From Pararge aegeria (lineage: Eukaryota; Arthropoda; Insecta; Lepidoptera; Nymphalidae): 64,000 nt of DNA. The stretch is taken from assembly GCF_905163445.1 (NCBI RefSeq), contig NC_053202.1:2232001-2296000 (forward strand), written 5' to 3'. Under the pieces are notes generated by a model. That model was not told the DNA's origin. It searched no databases and was given only the letters and a program-made list of their open reading frames with translations. This document shows positions 33,255 through 42,222 of the stretch, piece after piece. Position 1 is the first letter of the stretch. The number at the start of each line of letters is the position of its first letter. The translations under genes were made by a program, and so were the position numbers.

Positions 33255-33472
33255 ATATAATAAATAAATAAATATACTACGACAATACACACATCGCCAT
33301 CTAGCCCCAAAGTAAGCGTAGCTTGTGTTATGGGTACTAAGGTGACTGATGAATATTTTTATAAATAATATACATAAATACTTTTAATACACATATATAA
33401 ACCCAGACACTGAAAAACACTCATGTTCAACACAGAAACATTTTCCAGCTGTGGGAATCGAAACCACGGCGT
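33255..33472 (-). repeat. SINE-A copy, head truncated
   Basis: ACTACGACAATACACACATC to GGGAATCGAAACCACGGCG; the A box is lost at the junction with the LINE-2 tail. Confidence 0.84.
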
Positions 33473-33477
33473 ATGTT

Positions 33478-33615
33478 AAAGTATGAATGAATGAATGAAT
33501 ACACTTTTATTGTACACCAAAGAAAAAAAAGTAGTTACAAAGATATAAATACATATCAAGAGATTACAATTTGGTGGCCTTATCGCTACATAGCGATTTC
33601 TTCCAGGCAACCAAT
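33478..33615 (-). mobile_element. LINE-2 3' end with (GAAT)n tail
   Basis: ATGAATGAATGAATGAATAC is the tail, followed by ACTTTTATTGTACACCAAAG, TGGTGGCCTTATCGCTACAT and TTCCAGGCAACCAA. Confidence 0.78.
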
Positions 33616-33687
33616 GTTTAAAGTATTTAAATATGTAAGTGTTGTTATTACATATATTTGTTTATTTTAATATTTATTTATTATTTA

Positions 33688-34139
33688 CTAGCTGTTGCCC
33701 GCGACTTCGTCTGCGTTTGGTTTTGTTTTTTGATGAGGCATTCAATTTAGATGTAGTTCTAAAAAAAATTAAAGTATTCAGTATCGCTAAGCCTTAAAAG
33801 AGGAGTTCTGTCCTCTATCTCAAACCACATTCAGATCTACATAAAGTTTGGCCAAAATTAAACATATATTATAACCTCTTTAGTACAAAAATAATTATGT
33901 ATTTAAATCGGTTATAATTTATCGGAGTTATGGTGTAAAATCGTCAAAAACTTTCATCCCCTCTCCCAAAGGAACCAAGCTTAATGTCGGGATAAGGACC
34001 ATCCTATCTATATCCTTCTAACACCTCCAAGAAAATGTGTACAAAGTTTCATGAGGATCGGTTATGTAGTTTCTGCGTGAAAGCGTAACAAACAAACTTA
34101 CATTGACATTTATAATATTAGTAGGGATAGGGATAGGGA
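33688..34139 (-). mobile_element. Full-length non-autonomous Helitron
   Basis: On the minus strand it starts 5'-TCCCTATCCCTATCCCTACT and ends CGCGGGCAACAGCTAG-3' at 33688, between host A (34140) and T (33687), the canonical A^T target. 452 bp; hairpin GAC-GAA-GTC before CTAG. It faces the plus-strand copy at 34704. Confidence 0.9.
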
Positions 34140-34247
34140 TATTATGTACTTTTGATCTATTTGTGTACACTAGTTTATGTATGTAGTTATTCGCATGTAT
34201 GTATTTTAATAATTTGTGCCACCAGCAATTTATTCTCCTGTTCTTTT

Positions 34248-34370
34248 TTTTCCTAATTCAAAGGTTGCCTGGCAGAGATCGCTATTAAGCGATAAGGCGG
34301 CCTTTTGTATTCTACTTCTTTATGTTTCTGTATTTATTATATTTTGTTTATGTTAAAGATAAATGTAAAG
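34248..34370 (+). mobile_element. LINE-2 3' fragment
   Basis: AAGGTTGCCTGGCAGAGATC and TTAAGCGATAAGGCGGCCTT; the tail is cut by the following LINE-3 fragment. Confidence 0.65.
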
Positions 34371-34680
34371 AACCAAATGTCGTGAAGACTATTAAACTGT
34401 TAAGAATGCAATGGGCAGGGCATGTGCAACGCATGGAAGGCACGAGAGCTCCAAAGAGGTTAATGGAGGGCACTTTGGAGGGGCGTAGAGGCCAAAGACG
34501 ACCTGGGGGTCGGGCGAGTGATGGAGTTGAGAGGGATATGCGGGTTCTGGGAGTTCGGAGCCGGAAAGAAGCAGCTTCTGACCGCCTCAAATGGAGAAAT
34601 AGGCTTGACCAAGTTCAGGCCCACCCAGGGTTGTAGAGCTTTGATGATGACGATTATATGTTAATGTTAATGTAATAATA
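34371..34680 (+). pseudogene. LINE-3 endonuclease-RT C-terminal remnant
   Basis: Reads VVKTIKLLRMQWAGHVQRME, then RRGQRRPGGRASDGVERDMR, VLGVRSRKEAASDRLKWRNR, with a TAG at 34634-34636. WAGHV-RM is the LINE-3 signature. The 3' end is the GATGATGACGA run at 34642. No RT core precedes it. Confidence 0.76.
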
Positions 34681-34703
34681 GTAATAATAATGGTGCCTGG
34701 TAA

Positions 34704-35126
34704 TCCCTATCCCTATCCCTACTAATATTATAAATGTCAATGTAAGTTTGTTTGTTACGCTTTAACGCAAAAACTACTTAACCGATCCTCACGAAACTTT
34801 GTACACATATTGTTGGAAGTGTTAGAAGTAATATAGGATACTTTTTATCCCGACATTAAGCTCGGTTCCTTTGGAAGAGGGGATGAGTGTTTGACGATTT
34901 TACACCATAACTCCGACAAATTATTTTTGTACTAAAGAGGTTATAATATGTGTTTAATTTTGCCCAAGCTGTGGTTGGAGATAGAGGACAGAACTCCTCA
35001 GCGGACAGCAGCAAACTCCTCATTTAAGGCTTAGCGATACTTAATTTTTTTTTAGAACTAAAACTAAATTTAAAGCCACATCAAAAAATAAAATCAAACG
35101 CAGACGAAGTCGCGGGCAACAGCTAG
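34704..35126 (+). mobile_element. Full-length non-autonomous Helitron
   Basis: 5'-TCCCTATCCCTATCCCTACT after host A (34703); 3' CGCGGGCAACAGCTAG before host T (35127). 423 bp. It lacks the GTTATAATTTG/AACCTATTTAAAT segment present in other copies. Confidence 0.9.
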
Positions 35127-35528
35127 TCTACAATTTAAATCCTGCGTATTACGAGCAGGTCGGTAATGGGTCAATATAATAATGAAATAAATACAGTTAA
35201 CGGCCTGTTTAAGCGAAAATAGTAAAAAAAATTAAGAATCGGTTTTACTGTTAACTTTTTTTTTGCTGTGAAGAACACAGATTATAGATCATTCAACCTT
35301 ATTTAGCAGCACTCAGCGACTTAAGTCACGTGTTTCAAGAATTGCTCAGTTATAGGAGTGTATCCGGTAATTTCCCGGATGTAGCTATTACAGCGATCGT
35401 TTTGGTAGCTTTAATGCATTAACTTTTTATTGTGTTCATGATTATTTATTATTGTATATCCGTTGTTATTATTAACGGTTAATGGTACATTGTGTTCTAT
35501 TGGAATTATAGATTTCCTGGCGTCTTCT
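35127..35528. other. No gene recognised
   Basis: Unique AT-rich intron sequence. Confidence 0.4.
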
Positions 35529-35562
35529 GACGACCTCCCTGGGGCAGTGGCGTACGGCGTGG
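35529..35562 (+). repeat. SINE-C head remnant
   Basis: GACGACCTCCCTGGGGCAGT only; the B box and body are lost. Confidence 0.55.
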
Positions 35563-35620
35563 CTTTATAATATTTTTTCGACTTATTTTTTTTTTTTATT
35601 TGGTAACTATGTCCCATCTA

Positions 35621-36643
35621 CAGTGGCGGTACTACCATTAAAGCCGGGCTTGCGTTACAATAAATCTCTCTTTTAAATTTTTCTCGACTATTCCGAAATG
35701 AAATTATTACAATGAAATAAATGATATAAATACAATGTTTTAACTTTTGCTCAATAATGTATATATACTCTTTGTGTACTTTACTGCAAGCACTACGTTA
35801 CTCTGGCAGCTAGACTCTGTGGTAGAACTATCACTATCGCGCTCTTCGCTTGTCTTCGTACGCGCTCGGAGGTCCCGCTTTGTCTCGCTCAGACTCATTT
35901 GCTTATATGGGGCTTTTATTTTACTGCTCTCTCTCATAGAAATTTCAATGTATTTAGCAGAGACAATCTAGATTATTTAATAATTTAGTATGGAGATCAA
36001 ATGCCAGATTGCGAGTTGAAGTTAGTGAAGATCACCAGCGAGCGAATTGAAACAACTTCACGCGTGTTATTATTTGCGTTACAACTAGTTGACACTTGAC
36101 AGATTCATTATTATTGATTAGTAACTAGTTAGGAGTTTATTATTGTTTTTTTTTTTGAGTTTAATAGTGAATTTTACTGGTTTGCTTTCTTACAAATTAT
36201 AGTAAATATTGTTAAATATGAGCTCAAATTGCGTGCAAATTGTTTCTGTAGCGAAATCAAAAAATAATTGGCGAACAACAGGTAAATATTTTAATTTAAA
36301 AATTGTTTGTTGGCTTTGCATAATTTTCTTTCAAATGAAAAGAATGTTTGGAACGCGGCTGGTTACGACATAAATTACCAGGCATCATAAGAATTAAAGA
36401 GAGCAGAACTCAGAAACACTTGGGATTTCTATGATTACTTTTTAATTTTGGCAAACATTGCATAGAAACTTCTTTATCATAATTCGCGTTCTGACCTCAA
36501 TCGTAAGTAGTATTTTTCAAAGATTTGTTGATATTGTTTGTCATTTAGCACAACAAGAATGGTGACTTAGAGATCATGACGAGTTAAATTTGTCCATGAG
36601 ATACCTGGGCTTGCTCAAACTCAAAACCCTAGGCACGCCACTG
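35621..36643. mobile_element. 1,023-bp hAT-type element with perfect target duplication
   Basis: Bounded by identical 8-bp direct repeats CCCATCTA (35613-35620, 36644-36651). Ends are CAGTGGCGGTACTACC and GGCACGCCACTG, whose first eight bases are exact inverted repeats (CAGTGGCG), the hAT hallmark. There is no transposase core. A GC-rich segment at 35840-35890 precedes ATG at 36218, whose short frame MSSNCVQIVSVAKSKNNWRT ends at a good donor (CAG/GTAAAT, 36281/36282). This looks like exon 1 of a deleted autonomous parent. Confidence 0.85.
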
Positions 36644-36850
36644 CCCATCTACACTATTATATAACAGAATATTTAAAAACTAAACTAAATAAAACAAAAC
36701 TTACATGAAATATTGATATTAAATATACAAAAAGTTACAAATTAGAATTTCTGCCTTCAGGCAGCCGCAGCAGCTACGTGGAGTAAGAAAAAAAGAGAAA
36801 AATCGTTACGTCCTACGTTTTGTATGTGGCTATCTGGTAGAATTTGTATC

Positions 36851-37022
36851 GGCTTTGGCCGTGGCTAGTTACTACCCAACTTACAAAGACGTGCCGCTGA
36901 GCGATTTAGTGTTCCGGTGCGATTGCGCGTGGATACCGATTATGACTACTATGCTACCAAACAGGTTACCACAAGGTTAGAGGTGGCTCCAATGGCTTAC
37001 TTCTAGTGGAATAAAAAAAAAT
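36851..37022 (+). repeat. SINE-C body and tail
   Basis: GCTTTGGCCGTGGCTAGTTA, GCGATTTAGTGTTCCGGTGC, TTACTTCTAGTGGAATAAAA; head missing. Confidence 0.8.
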
Positions 37023-37065
37023 ATGTTACATTCAATCATGTCGTTATTTAATTGACAATTTAAAA

Positions 37066-37191
37066 AAGGCTCTTCTCGGTGCAATCTTCCTTCCGAACCG
37101 GTGGTAGAGTCAATACAAACAGACTGACTTGACGTTTCAAAAGTGCTTATTAATTTGGCCTACTTGAAATAAATGAATTTTGAATTTGAAT
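37066..37191 (+). mobile_element. LINE-1 3' end
   Basis: CTTCCGAACCGGTGGTAGAG, GACTTGACGTTTCAAAAGTG, GGCCTACTTGAAATAAATGA, TTTTGAATTTGAA. Confidence 0.82.
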
Positions 37192-37270
37192 GAGGATTCT
37201 GCTGCCGATAGGCGCAGGCGAAACCGGGCTTTTTCTTTAGACGCGGACGTACACGCGGGCAACAGCTATT
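37192..37270 (+). mobile_element. Helitron 3'-end remnant
   Basis: GCGGACGTACACGCGGGCAA followed by CAGCTATT where CTAGT is expected, so the terminus is mutated. Confidence 0.45.
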
Positions 37271-37357
37271 AAAAAGTTCCATATAGTTTTTATATATTTC
37301 GGGTACCTATATGTATAAATGCGCCACCTACCTATTTTCTGTATTTGTTTTAATCGC

Positions 37358-37542
37358 CATTGGTTGCCTGGAAGAAATCGCTGTGAAGCGATAAGGCCGC
37401 CAAATATGTATATGTTGTTTTGTTATAGTTTTCTTTCTTTATTTACTTTTGGCGGTGTGCAATAAGAGTATATTCATTCATTCACTCAATCAATCATTCA
37501 TTTATGTATTCATTAATTAATTCATTCATTTATCCATTCAAT
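37358..37542 (+). mobile_element. LINE-2 3' end with expanded (ATTC)n tail
   Basis: TTGGTTGCCTGGAAGAAATC, GTGAAGCGATAAGGCCGCCA, GTGTGCAATAAGAGTATATT, then about 65 bp of ATTCATTC/AATC variants. Confidence 0.8.
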
Positions 37543-37589
37543 GCTGATCTTCAGTACGGACCCAAATATAAATATAGGTATACATACTT

Positions 37590-37705
37590 CCAACACCCCA
37601 TATCTCATAAGATGATACGCGGGGCGGAGCCACGGGGCGCCGTCTTGTTAACACCCCTAACTTCGAGACGCAGAGGGTGCCTTGTAGTGACATACAAGCC
37701 ACCCC
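37590..37705. other. GC-rich unclassified block
   Basis: GGGGCGGAGCCACGGGGCGC and GACGCAGAGGGTGCCTTGTA stand out from the AT-rich flanks; no partner in the window. Confidence 0.3.
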
Positions 37706-37773
37706 TCTGTTATATTTTTTAAAACATCTTCTATTAATGTATATATGTGTATTTGAGTAGTGGTAGTAGATCG

Positions 37774-37941
37774 AAGACCTCCCTGGCGCAACGGTGAGCG
37801 CTGTGAATTTAAGCAGATGGACAAGGATATGTGCGTTTCAAGCCACCTATCTAGCCAGTGTTCTTGATTTGAAGTTATCCATTTTTTTTTCTGAGAGGAG
37901 ACCCGTGCCTTGTGATAGGCCGGTAATGTGTTGATAAAATG
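37774..37941 (+). repeat. Chimeric SINE: SINE-C head joined to SINE-B parts
   Basis: GACCTCCCTGGCGCAACGGT (SINE-C head), then TATGTGCGTTTCAAGCCACC (SINE-B middle) and GAGGAGACCCGTGCCTTGTG to GGCCGGTAATGTGTTGATAA (SINE-B 3' part). Confidence 0.65.
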
Positions 37942-38499
37942 TCAAAACCTTTAAGATTTACGTAGCACTTGAGTAACTACGATATATATCATTATAATAA
38001 GTTTAAAAAGAGAATGCAAATAAAAAAAAACACTGAAAATAAAGAAGACACTGCTATACTTTTAAACCGGTTTTTTTTAAAGAAACCAACAACAATTAAG
38101 AGCTTTTTTGTCTGTGGTCTTATTCACAATGTTGCCAGGTTCAAAAACGCTTCATTTTTTTTCATCAAAACAGGTTAAGAACCCGTAATTTTATGTTATT
38201 AAGTAAATTGCATACAGCTGCCCTGCGTACGGACAACGAAGTGAAGGAAAAAGATAGACAGATACTTTGCTCGGAGATTTCAAAATAGAAGCTGTCTGTG
38301 CTGACTCTTGCCGGATAAGACCATAGATACTTCTAACTTAATATTAAAAATTTGGAAGTGTGTTAGTTTGTTTTTCTGATATATGTTGTTATTACAACAT
38401 ATACCAGATGTTGTAATCGATTAGTCCAACCAAACATTTGTTTTACTATTTTGTTTGCTTGGTATATGTTTAATAAATGAGATATGGATGGTTAATGAT
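37942..38499. other. No gene recognised
   Basis: Contains the hairpin ATATGTTGTTATTACAACAT (38382-38401) and a nearby CAGATGTTGTAATC echo. Confidence 0.4.
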
Positions 38500-38775
38500 A
38501 AAAAAAAGCTTGCTCTAACTTCATAGCTAAATATTAATTCGACTGTTAGATAGCGATAACAAAAAACAACCCTGCTAAGTTTGTTGTGGCCTCTTCTTAG
38601 ACCATATCGCGTTTGTCACCCTCCTAGCTTTAGTGTTAAGTTAACTTATGTAGTCATCACCATAAGCTAATGGTAACATATTATATTATATGTATGAACG
38701 CTTCATTATTACCTGTGATAAGGTCTACAAGAATGAAACCTTTTTGAATTTGAATATGAATTTGATACCTAGCTT
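38500..38775 (+). mobile_element. LINE-4 3' portion
   Basis: GATAAAAAAAAGCTTGCTCT, AGATAGCGATAACAAAAAAC, TTTGTTGTGGCCTCTTCTTA, CCTCCTAGCTTTAGTGTTAA. Same order as 60880-61150. It ends in a TTTGAATTTGAATATGAATT tail, unlike that copy. Confidence 0.72.
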
Positions 38776-38946
38776 AAAATATAAGCTATACTAATTTCAA
38801 TTCATGCTCTCGTAAAATGGCTACATAAACCACAAACTGAACACCTTATCAGACAACATTATAACTAATTTGCATATCTTAAGGCTTATCCCGTTCTATT
38901 ATAGTTGCAGTCTATGGTTGTACATAATAAGCTTCACTTTTAGTAA

Positions 38947-38988
38947 GTCAAAACTCAAAAATATCTTTATTCAAGTAGGCCCAGAGGT
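38947..38988 (-). mobile_element. LINE-4 3' terminus fragment
   Basis: TCAAAACTCAAAAATATCTT, TATTCAAGTAGGCCC: reverse complement of the last 40 bp of LINE-4. Confidence 0.65.
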
Positions 38989-39470
38989 GGCGCAGGACTA
39001 AACGTGTTTTAGAAAGATCTCCGTCTATATTTTTCCCCTTAGTCTGTATAACACAGTCATTATGATAAAATGTTTACGTACGTAATTCGATTATTGAGAC
39101 TTGCGAAGAAGTTTTTTGTAGGTAAAATTTTCGGCGGCCATTTTCTTTTTTAGCTTGTATGTAGGTTTTTTGCATGCTGACAGGCTAAATTGGCTTTTAA
39201 CAAGCTTTAATTTACAGTTTGACACAATTTATCGCTGGGCGGGGATTGTGAACGAAGGTATACAAATAGGTATGAAGAGTTTACTCATCGCGTAACGTAA
39301 AAAGAGCACTGACGGTCCTTTTTGCGCCGAGGGTGATTTAGAAACACGGGGTTTTCGTGTAACCTAATTTTTTATTGTAAAGGGGAGGTCGTTTTTATAG
39401 CCCAGTGATTATAATTCCAGGGTGCGAGCTATTAGAACATCATCAAGATTCACAAAGACAAAAAAAAATA
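38989..39470. other. No gene recognised
   Basis: Unique; GGCGGCCATTTTCTTTT at 39133 is GC-richer but isolated. Confidence 0.4.
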
Positions 39471-39625
39471 GAGATGTTTTCGTTCACCGTTAAAGTAAGT
39501 GATTATATTTAAATTGCTTATTAAAAACGCACATTACTCCGAAAAGTTAGAGGTGCGTGTCGAAGATCGAACTCGGTCCCTCTGAAAGGGAAGCTGAAGC
39601 TGTACCACAAGGCCATCACCACTTA
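39471..39625 (-). repeat. SINE-B fragment
   Basis: GAGATGTTTTCGTTCACCGT, GAAAAGTTAGAGGTGCGTGT, GATCGAACTCGGTCCCTCTG; 3' half missing. Confidence 0.72.
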
Positions 39626-40020
39626 CCGTATATTTATATTATTATTAATTTTTAAATTATGTTATTTGTATTGTATTGTATATTGAGACGAATACAGCCT
39701 GAAATAAAAAAGATATTAAGTTATTTTAATTCGGATCATTTGCAACTTCACGCTCGGGATGGTACAAATTGTGCAAAAAACACAAAAGTCTCATCAAAAC
39801 CTAATAAATATAACAGCAGTTCGCGCCTCATTAACCCGCAAATTTCCATGTTAATTATAAAGAAGAACATCGCGATTTTAAAACTGATTAGCGAAAAAAA
39901 TAAACAGTGGAAAAATATATCAGTTAAGAGGCAGTGCAGCTTACATTGCTAAGGGTTCAGTAGGCTTTTACTCGTTGAAATTACGCGACTCGATGAATGA
40001 ATACTACGTTCGTAAAATTT
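39626..40020. other. No gene recognised
   Basis: An AT-rich 97-codon ORF (39659-39952) is rejected as a gene: Lys/Asn/Ile-rich, no domain. Confidence 0.4.
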
Positions 40021-40270
40021 GGACGGCTGAATGGCGCAGTAGGCAGCGAACCTGTTAAATGAGTCCAAGGCCGTGGGTTCTATTCCCACAACTCGAATAT
40101 TTTTGTGTGATGAACATAAATGTGTTTATCTGTATATTATAAGTTTAATGTATTGTGTATATTATTCATAAAAATATTCATCAGTCATCTTATTAGGCCA
40201 TAACACAAGCTACGCTTACATTGGGGCTATATGGCGATGTGTGTATTGTCGTAGTACCTATATTTATTAT
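40021..40270 (+). repeat. SINE-A copy, full length
   Basis: GGACGGCTGAATGGCGCAGT (A box), GTGGGTTCTATTCCCACAAC (B box with one change), body to GTCGTAGTACCTATATTTAT. Confidence 0.85.
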
Positions 40271-40798
40271 TATATGAATTATTTATTGAGAAACGTTAAA
40301 AGGTTGTGGTTTTATTTGATGTTGACTTTGAAAACCGCGGTGCAAAGCCAGTTCTTATTATAATTTTGTAAATTAGTCATTTTAATAAGAATAATAGATA
40401 CTATATAATAGTGCCCGTCATAGTGAAAATAACTTATATTTTCTTGCGCTCATCTACGTCTCTAGAATTTATCTATACCTACCAAGGCCATTGCAATTAT
40501 TTTATTCATAATATCGAAGGTGGTCAACAACTAAACTTACAAAATGTATCTATTTTTTACAGTGCTGTTAATTTTTTTTTTAAGAAAAAAGTTACTTATT
40601 CTTGTCTCTCAATTTTTGGGAGTATTAGAATTAATATCAGCTTTTGACAAGACCTAATCTAATCCTAGACGTCGAAAAAATTTCCTCGCTGTCAAATTAT
40701 TACTTAAACATTTTCTCTCACTTTGAAGATTAAACATCTCATATAAAATGGATTGCTTTTATAAGAAAACACTATTTTTTTTTATATTTAATCTAAAA
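40271..40798. other. No gene recognised
   Basis: AT-rich intron sequence. Confidence 0.4.
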
Positions 40799-41000
40799 CT
40801 AGCTGACCTTCATCTGCACCAAATCGGTTATTACTGGAAAACTCTAATAAAATGACATTTTCTAAAAATGAATCCTAGCTAGATCGATTTATCGCCCCCG
40901 AAACCTCCTGTATACTAAATTTCATGAAAATCGTTGGAGCCGATTCTGAGATTCCAATTATATATATACAAGAATTGCTCGTTTAAAGATATAAGATGAA
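40799..41000 (-). mobile_element. Helitron-like element with CTAG end
   Basis: CTAGCTGACCTTCATCTGCA at the CTAG end. The body has AATTTCATGAAAATCGTTGG, and the other end is TATATATACAAGAATTGCTC near a TA run, the same architecture as 16668-16819. Confidence 0.5.
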
Positions 41001-41289
41001 ATAAATTTAAATTAGGTATATATATAAATTAAACTTTATTGCGGTACCCTAACAACCAACTGTCACGTATGGCTGCACTTTGAAAATTTCTCAAAATGTA
41101 CACACATCTTATACTTTCCTGTAAAAGTAATAGAGGCTGATATTGCGTGATAAGTTTTAAGTAGTTTTCAAGTCTTCAATTAAGACTAATTCATCACAAA
41201 TTGCGTTAATACATAATAAATGTCTGTAAAACTAGTTTTTAAGCTCTTACACGCGCTGCGAGTTGGTATCAGAAATAATTTATAACTTA

Positions 41290-41400
41290 CTAGTTGTTGG
41301 CCGCTGATTCGTCCGGGTTTCTTTCGTTTTCTGATTCTTGGAGCACGGCTAGCGTGGACTTAGATATTTTCTCCACGGAAAAAGGACAAAATGTTTATCG
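41290..41400 (-). mobile_element. Helitron 3' portion
   Basis: CTAGTTGTTGGCCGCTGATT, CGTCCGGGTTTCTTTCGTTT; 5' end lost. Confidence 0.5.
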
Positions 41401-41448
41401 CCTACGACAGTTTTAACCACTCTCCGAGCAAAGGCGTACGGGTCGAAA

Positions 41449-41558
41449 TAATATCAACCCATTTCCGGTCGACTACAGGGAACTACGGCCTTAACCCCTT
41501 CTCATTGTGGGAGTAGACTCTTGCTCTGTAGTGGGCCGGTAATGGATTGATGTGAAGT
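41449..41558. repeat. SINE-B fragments in inverted arrangement
   Basis: Bases 41449-41480 (ATATCAACCCATTTCCGG...) are a minus-strand SINE-B tail. They join directly to a plus-strand segment (GAACTACGGCCTTAACCCCT to GGGCCGGTAATGGATTGATG). The result is a partial palindrome. Confidence 0.62.
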
Positions 41559-41837
41559 GGATATGACCAGAGGATAAACTGTTTTGTTTCTGCCTACAAT
41601 GAAATCGATAGATTCCCCTGGCTAAACGTAACGATAGAACGCTGTCTTTATCCGAAATAATAACAATATATTATATTTAGCTACTAAAAACTAGAAAGTT
41701 AATAAATTATTTATTGACTCAAGGTTTGATATTGTCTGCTACAAGTAGCTTCCAGTCGCGAAGAAATACGCAACTACTACAATTTGATAGAAAGTGTGGG
41801 TGTACCTCTATAAACTAAATTTGCTGTTGGGCTTTGT

Positions 41838-42222
41838 ACGCCGTTTTTTGGTTTTTCATGAATCCTGCGGCGGGAACCGTACATTTACCCGGGATAAAAA
41901 GCAGCCTATGTTTTAATCCAGGGTGTAATCTATCTCGATTCTAAAATGAAGTCAAATTGGTTCAGTAGTTTTTGCGTGAAAGAGTTACCAGTGGCGTGCA
42001 TAGCGGGTAAGCACAGGGTATGCAGGTGATAAAAAATGAAGAAAATGAAGGCATTGCAAGAGTTATAAAAAGCCTACCCTTAAGTATTTATAAGTCATAC
42101 AGGAGATTTTCTTCATTTTATATTATCTGCATACCCTGTGCATACCCTCTATGCACGCAACTGAGAGTAACATCCATCAATCCATCCTTACAAACTTTCG
42201 CATTTATACTATTAGCAGGATA
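41838..42222 (-). mobile_element. Helitron-like element carrying a nested hAT-M
   Basis: CATGAATCCTGCGGCGGGAA, ACATTTACCCGGGATAAAAA, TTCAGTAGTTTTTGCGTGAA, then after the insert CCATCAATCCATCCTTACAA, ACTTTCGCATTTATACTATT. The undisturbed paralogue at 52087-52300 shows where the insertion occurred. Confidence 0.62.
41989..42163. mobile_element. hAT-M foldback MITE with 8-bp target duplication
   Basis: Flanked by AGAGTTAC (41981-41988) and AGAGTAAC (42164-42171), 7 of 8 identical. Ends CAGTGGCGTGCAT and ATGCACGCAACTG. Long inner inverted repeats (GGTATGCAGGTGATA / TATTATCTGCATACCC and AAAATGAAGAAAAT / ATTTTCTTCATTTT) make it almost wholly self-complementary. 175 bp. Confidence 0.85.

Noticed and set aside
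35740..35971. Complementary ORFs on both strands as genes
   Set aside because: Both lie inside the hAT element and lack domains; the only credible coding trace there is the short exon at 36218.
39659..39952. 97-codon plus-strand ORF
   Set aside because: Lys/Asn/Ile composition expected of random AT-rich sequence; no family recognised.
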